From Hygrophila difformis (taxonomy: Eukaryota; Streptophyta; Magnoliopsida; Lamiales; Acanthaceae), in NCBI GenBank assembly GCA_030278955.1, contig JAOANR010000006.1:5203310-5267309 (forward strand): a stretch of 64,000 nucleotides of DNA. Reading direction: 5' to 3'. A model generated the notes under the pieces. It worked only from the letters and a program-made list of their open reading frames with translations. It was not told the origin of the DNA and did not search any database. Numbering within the stretch: position 1 is the stretch's first letter; every line of letters starts with the position of its first letter. Position numbers and translations under genes: made by a program. Shown piece after piece: positions 59,697 to 64,000 of the stretch.

Positions 59697-59956
59697 CTCC
59701 CTCCGTCCCACCACACTTGTCCTAGTTGATTTTTTTACACTGTTTATTGTTCAGCTTTGACTCAACTTTATCACAAGTATATATTTAGAGAAAAATAGTC
59801 GAGTTGGGTCTTGTTAGAATCGTATGATCATGTAGTTTTATAATATATATTTTGCAAAATTTTTCATTGTACATATTTTGAGATATTAACAGTTGAAAAA
59901 ATGCATTGGATTGTGTGCAAAAGTGAAACAAGACAAGTTAAATGGGACAGAGTGAG
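59697..59956. mobile_element. Stowaway MITE (family A, diverged)
   Basis: CTCCCTCCGTCCCACCACAC at the left, inverted CTCACTCTGTCCCATTTAAC at the right, TA flanks. The interior TAGTCGAGTTGGGTCTTGTT block ties it to family A. Confidence 0.88.
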
Positions 59957-61146
59957 TATTATTGTATACGAAAATTAACACTAGAAAACTAATTATTTAG
60001 GGGATAATATATCAGATTTCAAACACACATTATATCAAACTTCCATTGAATCACGATTAAGCCCATAGCGAAACAATTTTGTGAATTTATAAAGTTCGAA
60101 TTAAATATTCATTTAAGCGGACACAAATAACTCTATAATATTAAAATCAATTTATTATACTAAGTAAAAGGCCTTTTACGGTCATGTATCTAAAAATCGA
60201 CTGTTATTAATTAACATGTTTATATATTGACTTTTCATACGTGTATCAGTAATAAATTTTACAAGTAGATGCACTATGAACAGTATGTATAGTGCATTCA
60301 AATATAATTTGCTCATTTCAACTCCAATACCAACTACGTATCGTACCCTCGTTTGCGTTATTTTCACAAATTTTAATGAATTAGTGAATTACGTTCACGT
60401 TATGTGCCTATTTCTTGTTAAATGAAAATGTTAACTGGGCATGAGTTTGACCTTGTGGCAAAATTTCTTGAATTTTATTGTTATATTCGGAGTTTGAATT
60501 CTCACTCACCTTTTATCTCAGCCTCTTCTTTATGGTTTTATAATTTACGTGGTATCAGCTCTCTGCTAGTCATTTACGGATGCCTGAGCCTCAATTGTTA
60601 AAAAAAATTAAAACAATAATCGTTGAAAAAAAATGAATAAGAATAAATTCATCCAAAATATATATATTAAATACTAGCAGTATTAGATTTTTTTTAAAGA
60701 AAAAAAAACCATTTCATCAATCGTCAATAAGCACCATTAATTAAATATCCACAGAAATTATCTCAAAAAGATGTTCAATCAAATTTTATTTAAGCTTATT
60801 TTTTAGCTATAACTTCCAAAAATCAGTGTACAGAACGAGATTATAATTTAATTATAAAATCAAAAGTTATTAAAAACTCTCAAAATTTCTCAAAAACTGC
60901 GTGCATAACAAATACATAATTTATGCATCAAATTATTAGATTCAGGCATCGATAAAAATATCGCAGTATCAATAATCTTAATAAAGTGATTATAGTAATA
61001 ATGTCAACAATAGAAATTCATGCACTTTTACCCGGTAAAGTGCTGTATTTTAATTTCTCTCTTTATTAATGTCTTGTGTATAATACTTGTATGAATTGAA
61101 TGTATTATAATTTATGAAATAATATTACTACAATTCAAAATATATA
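59957..61146. other. AT-rich intergenic, possible SINE relic
   Basis: Around 60440-60610 (+) sequence with GGAGTTTGAATTCTCACTCA (B-box-like) ends in TGTTAAAAAAAATTAAAA and may be an old SINE; no TSD was found. Otherwise unrecognised. Confidence 0.35.
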
Positions 61147-61405
61147 CTCCCTCCGTTTTTTTTTTTAGCTACTGTTGACTAATGGTTACTGTTCACTTAT
61201 ATACTTTGACTTAAAATTTTCTCATGGTTATACAAGTTAAAATATAGCCAAGTGTGATCTTGTTAGATTCGTTTCGTCTTGTAGATTTTAAATATCGAAC
61301 TTTTAGAATTTTTACATGTACCGAATTTGAATTATTAATGGTTTAAAATGTGCATTGGACTGCGTGCTGAGTGGGTCCGTAGCTATCTTTAAAAAACGGA
61401 GGAAG
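61147..61405. mobile_element. Stowaway MITE (family A)
   Basis: 259 bp; CTCCCTCCGTTTTTTTTTTT at the left and AAAAAACGGAGGAAG at the right, TA flanks. Close copy of 28251-28508, including TGCATTGGACTGCGTGCTGA near the right end. Confidence 0.95.
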
Positions 61406-61526
61406 TATAAACTTAATAGTAATCCCCAAAAAAGGATCATGGATTGCAAAAACATAGAAATGAGATTACAAAAACACATGCCAAACAAAAAGAAAGAAGA
61501 AAAGAGAGAAAAAATAAATAATGCTA

Positions 61527-61826
61527 CCTTCGTCCCATTAAAAATGACTACTTTTTTTTCTGCATAAAATTCAATATAATTATTGAACATTTTATATCTC
61601 AAAATCAGTATAAATAAAAATTATATAAAATATAAATTTTAAAGCTATACGACTCGGTATAAATAAAAATTATATAAAATGTAAATTTTAAAGCTATACG
61701 ATTAGACGATTCTAACAAAACCACACTTGACTATTTTTCTCTTTTTATCAATACAATAAAATTGAGTTAAAATTAAATAATGAATAATCTCAAAAATCAA
61801 ATATTCACTTTTAATGGGACGGAGGG
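61527..61826. mobile_element. Stowaway MITE (family B)
   Basis: 300 bp; CCTTCGTCCCATTAAAAATG at the left and TTTTAATGGGACGGAGGG at the right, TA flanks. It contains a small internal duplication of a TATAAATAAAAATTATATAA segment near 61608-61680. It lies about 440 bp upstream of the transposase-derived gene and could sit in its promoter. Confidence 0.93.
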
Positions 61827-62265
61827 TAATAAATAAAAATAAAGAAATAGAAATGCGGCCAAAAAAACGCGTAGTCTCGAGTCCCAAGACACCCCCACAA
61901 AGTCACCGCCTTTTTTAAGCCCCAACGCACTGTCTCTGTCCTCCCTCACCTCGAAGCTTCCTCAAATCCCGACGCTGTGTTCACACCAATCCCACACGAT
62001 TGACGATTCCCTGCCTTGCAATTTGAAGTTATCTCATTCTCACCCAAAAACCCTTCTCATTTTCAATCCTATTTTTTGGTTGTTTCGGTTTGACTATCTC
62101 CCCCGTTCACATTTACTTTCATTCACATATTCTGCAGCTGCTCTACCCTCTGTATATGTATCTTGTTTCTTGAAACCAAACCCTGATTCCCTTCCTTTTG
62201 ATTTGTCCCTCAAATAAGATATTTTTATTGTGCGATTCACACTTGTTTTTGCAAACAATTTCGAG
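61827..62265 (+). other. Leader/promoter region of the transposase-derived gene
   Basis: Pyrimidine-rich, GC-richer sequence at 61890-62220 looks like a 5'UTR. No definite TATA box or intron was assigned. Confidence 0.45.
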
Positions 62266-63774
62266 ATGAACGATAGCCACAATCAGCAGCTGCTGCTGCA
62301 GAGGAAGAGGAGGAGAAGGGACAAGGTTGGCGATACCGTTGAACCGGACGAACAGAAGCCGGTCATCAAGACCAAAGGATTGAACGAGATAATCACATCT
62401 CTGAGTTTGCTTGAGGATCAAGAAAAGAACGATCTTGAAGAATCCGAGGCCGCTTGTCGGGAAGAAAGGCTTCAATTCGAAGAAATTCACACCAAGAAGA
62501 CGCGGGCTATGATGGATTATTACACCAAGTTCCAGGATTTTCACAGGGACGCGGAGCGTACCGAAGGTGCCAGGAAGAGAAAAGCAAAGGAGAATTCTTT
62601 CGCCGCCACAACCGTCGCCGCAATGGCCATTACCGCGGCGGCGGCGGTTGCGGACGAAGACGAGGAGAAAACCCCAGCTTCAGCCGCGAATGAAAAAGCT
62701 CCGGCAGCCGGGCCTCAGCGGCGCCTCTGGGTTAAAAGCAGGTCAAAGGACTGGTGGGATCAATGCAACAGTCCCGATTTCCCCGACGAGGAATTCAAGA
62801 AGGCTTTCAGGATGGGGAAGGAAACATTTGACCTAATTTGTAGCGAGCTGAGCTCCGTTGTCGCCAAGGAGAACACTATGCTGAGGGATGCCGTCCCCGT
62901 CCGGCAGCGCGTCGCCGTCTGCATATGGCGGCTGGCCACCGGCGAGCCCCTGAGGCTCGTTTCAAAAAAGTTCGGATTAGGAATATCCACGTGTCACAAG
63001 CTCGTCCTGGAGGTCTGCTCCGCAATACGAAATGTGTTGATGCCCAAATACCTTAGGTGGCCGGATGAGGAGAGCGTGAGGAGAATAAAGGAGGAATTCG
63101 AATCAATATCAGGGATACCTAATGTGGTCGGATCCATGTACACCACGCACATACCGATCATTGCGCCCAAGATCAGTGTGGCGGCATATTTCAACAGGAG
63201 GCATACGGAGAGGAATCAGAAGACATCCTATTCGATAACGGTGCAGGGCGTGGTGGATCCTCGAGGCGTTTTCACGGACGTCTGCATTGGGTATCCCGGT
63301 TCGATGCCGGACGATCAAGTGCTGGAGAAGTCGACGCTTTTCCAGAGGGCGAACGCGGGGTTCTACAAGGGGGTGTGGATTGCAGGGGGGTCTAGTTACC
63401 CGTTGATGGATTGGGTGCTGGTGCCCTACAGGGAGCAGCATTTGACGTGGCCTCAGCACGACTTCAACGAGAAGATCGGGGAGATTCATCGGATTGCTAG
63501 GGATTCGTTCGCGCGATTGAAGGGTCGATGGGGGTGTTTGCAGAAAAGAACAGAGGTTAAGCTGCAGGACCTGCCGGTGGTGCTGGGAGCTTGCTGCGTG
63601 CTGCATAATATATGCGAGATGAGGAACGAGGGGTTGGAGCCGGAGCTGAAGTTCGAGCTGGTGGATGATGAGATGGTACCTGAGATTGCATTGAGGTCGG
63701 CCACCGCCAGGACTGCCAGGGATGCAATTGCGCATAATCTTCTGCACCATAACCATGCTGCGTTTCATTCATGA
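62266..63774 (+). CDS. Domesticated PIF/Harbinger transposase (HARBI1/ALP1-like nuclease fold)
   Basis: A single-exon, 502-residue nuclear-type protein. The start is the ATG at 62266 (MNDSHNQQ); the frame is open slightly upstream but has no ATG. N-terminal part: basic RKRRRRDK, a charged coiled coil (about 50-110), an Ala-rich linker, then WWDQCNSPDFPDEEFKKAFR and the HTH-like region VRQRVAVCIWRLATGEPLRL. The DDE_Tnp_4 region runs from about 270: NVVGSMYTTHIPIIAPKISV, GYPGSMPDDQVLEKS, ARDSFARLKGRWGCLQKRTE, LGACCVLHNICEMR. In active enzymes the first block has an Asp (AIDGTHI); here it is MYTTHI, and the Glu before the F-x-x-LKGRW block is also absent, so catalysis is probably lost. No terminal repeats flank it. 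From memory it matches At5g12010/At4g29780. Relatives (ALP1/ALP2) act in PRC2-linked chromatin control; whether this one does is unknown. Confidence 0.93.
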   Translation: MNDSHNQQLLLQRKRRRRDKVGDTVEPDEQKPVIKTKGLNEIITSLSLLEDQEKNDLEESEAACREERLQFEEIHTKKTRAMMDYYTKFQDFHRDAERTEGARKRKAKENSFAATTVAAMAITAAAAVADEDEEKTPASAANEKAPAAGPQRRLWVKSRSKDWWDQCNSPDFPDEEFKKAFRMGKETFDLICSELSSVVAKENTMLRDAVPVRQRVAVCIWRLATGEPLRLVSKKFGLGISTCHKLVLEVCSAIRNVLMPKYLRWPDEESVRRIKEEFESISGIPNVVGSMYTTHIPIIAPKISVAAYFNRRHTERNQKTSYSITVQGVVDPRGVFTDVCIGYPGSMPDDQVLEKSTLFQRANAGFYKGVWIAGGSSYPLMDWVLVPYREQHLTWPQHDFNEKIGEIHRIARDSFARLKGRWGCLQKRTEVKLQDLPVVLGACCVLHNICEMRNEGLEPELKFELVDDEMVPEIALRSATARTARDAIAHNLLHHNHAAFHS

Positions 63775-64000
63775 TTAATCTGCAATGAGATCGTGAGGGG
63801 AACAAGAATGACATTCTTACAATATATATTGCTGTTTTCTGACATTAATGATTCACTGATATTGTTGTCTTTCCTTTTTTACTTGTTATCATTATATTGA
63901 TTTTCATACACAGAAAACATGTTAGTTCAGTTCTTTTCACAGTTGACTGTCTATTTAAATTAGGGCATAAATACATTTAGGTTGCAAAGGACGATTATAT
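63775..64000 (+). other. 3'UTR and downstream of the transposase-derived gene
   Basis: No further gene is seen before the right edge. Confidence 0.5.

Noticed and set aside
62230..62265. Upstream extension of the transposase-derived protein
   Set aside because: Position 62230 is GTG, not ATG; the first in-frame ATG is 62266.
63109..63768. 219-codon frame antisense to the transposase-derived gene
   Set aside because: Shadow of a GC-rich coding exon on the other strand.

Overview
The window is nuclear DNA from a flowering plant, almost certainly a eudicot. It has spliced genes with GT-AG and some GC-AG introns, a MIR156 locus, AT-rich intergenic DNA, Stowaway MITEs and plant-type LTR retrotransposons. 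No bacterial or organellar genes are seen. The species cannot be named from sequence alone.

Layout. 0-8 kb is genic and reads leftward: a NIPA-type (DUF803) magnesium transporter whose 3' end lies outside the window, a small DUF3511 protein, and a complete five-exon eIF4A gene including a 5'UTR exon. 8.4-35 kb is a repeat island: a tRNA-type SINE, a 9.26-kb LTR element with 3.2-kb LTRs and no coding capacity (LARD type), Helitron remnants with two clear 3' ends, hAT, Harbinger-like, CACTA and Stowaway pieces, a small poly(A)-tailed retroposed fragment, and a full-length Copia element with an unbroken 1350-codon polyprotein. 35-39.6 kb is sparse intergenic DNA with one small hAT element. 39.7-51 kb is genic again: a MIR156 gene (+), a twelve-exon two-domain methyltransferase (-), a small proline-rich secreted protein (-), and a USP-plus-kinase RLCK (-). 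51.7-57.5 kb looks like a decayed Mutator-like element carrying a small two-exon gene with a MuDR N-terminal-like domain. 57.5-62 kb is MITE-rich spacer. 62.3-63.8 kb holds an intact single-exon domesticated PIF/Harbinger transposase (+).

How the genes relate. They are not an operon. From memory, the order NIPA, DUF3511, MIR156, proline-rich protein, USP-kinase, transposase-derived nuclease matches Arabidopsis At5g11960-At5g12010, where MIR156E is At5g11977. If confirmed, the repeat island is mainly an expansion inside an old conserved gene block, and the MIR156 locus is an orthologue of MIR156E.

Exon borders were placed by hand from reading frame, splice signals and family resemblance. Reading phase closes across every exon of the eIF4A, methyltransferase and kinase models. 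Two GC-AG introns are implied.
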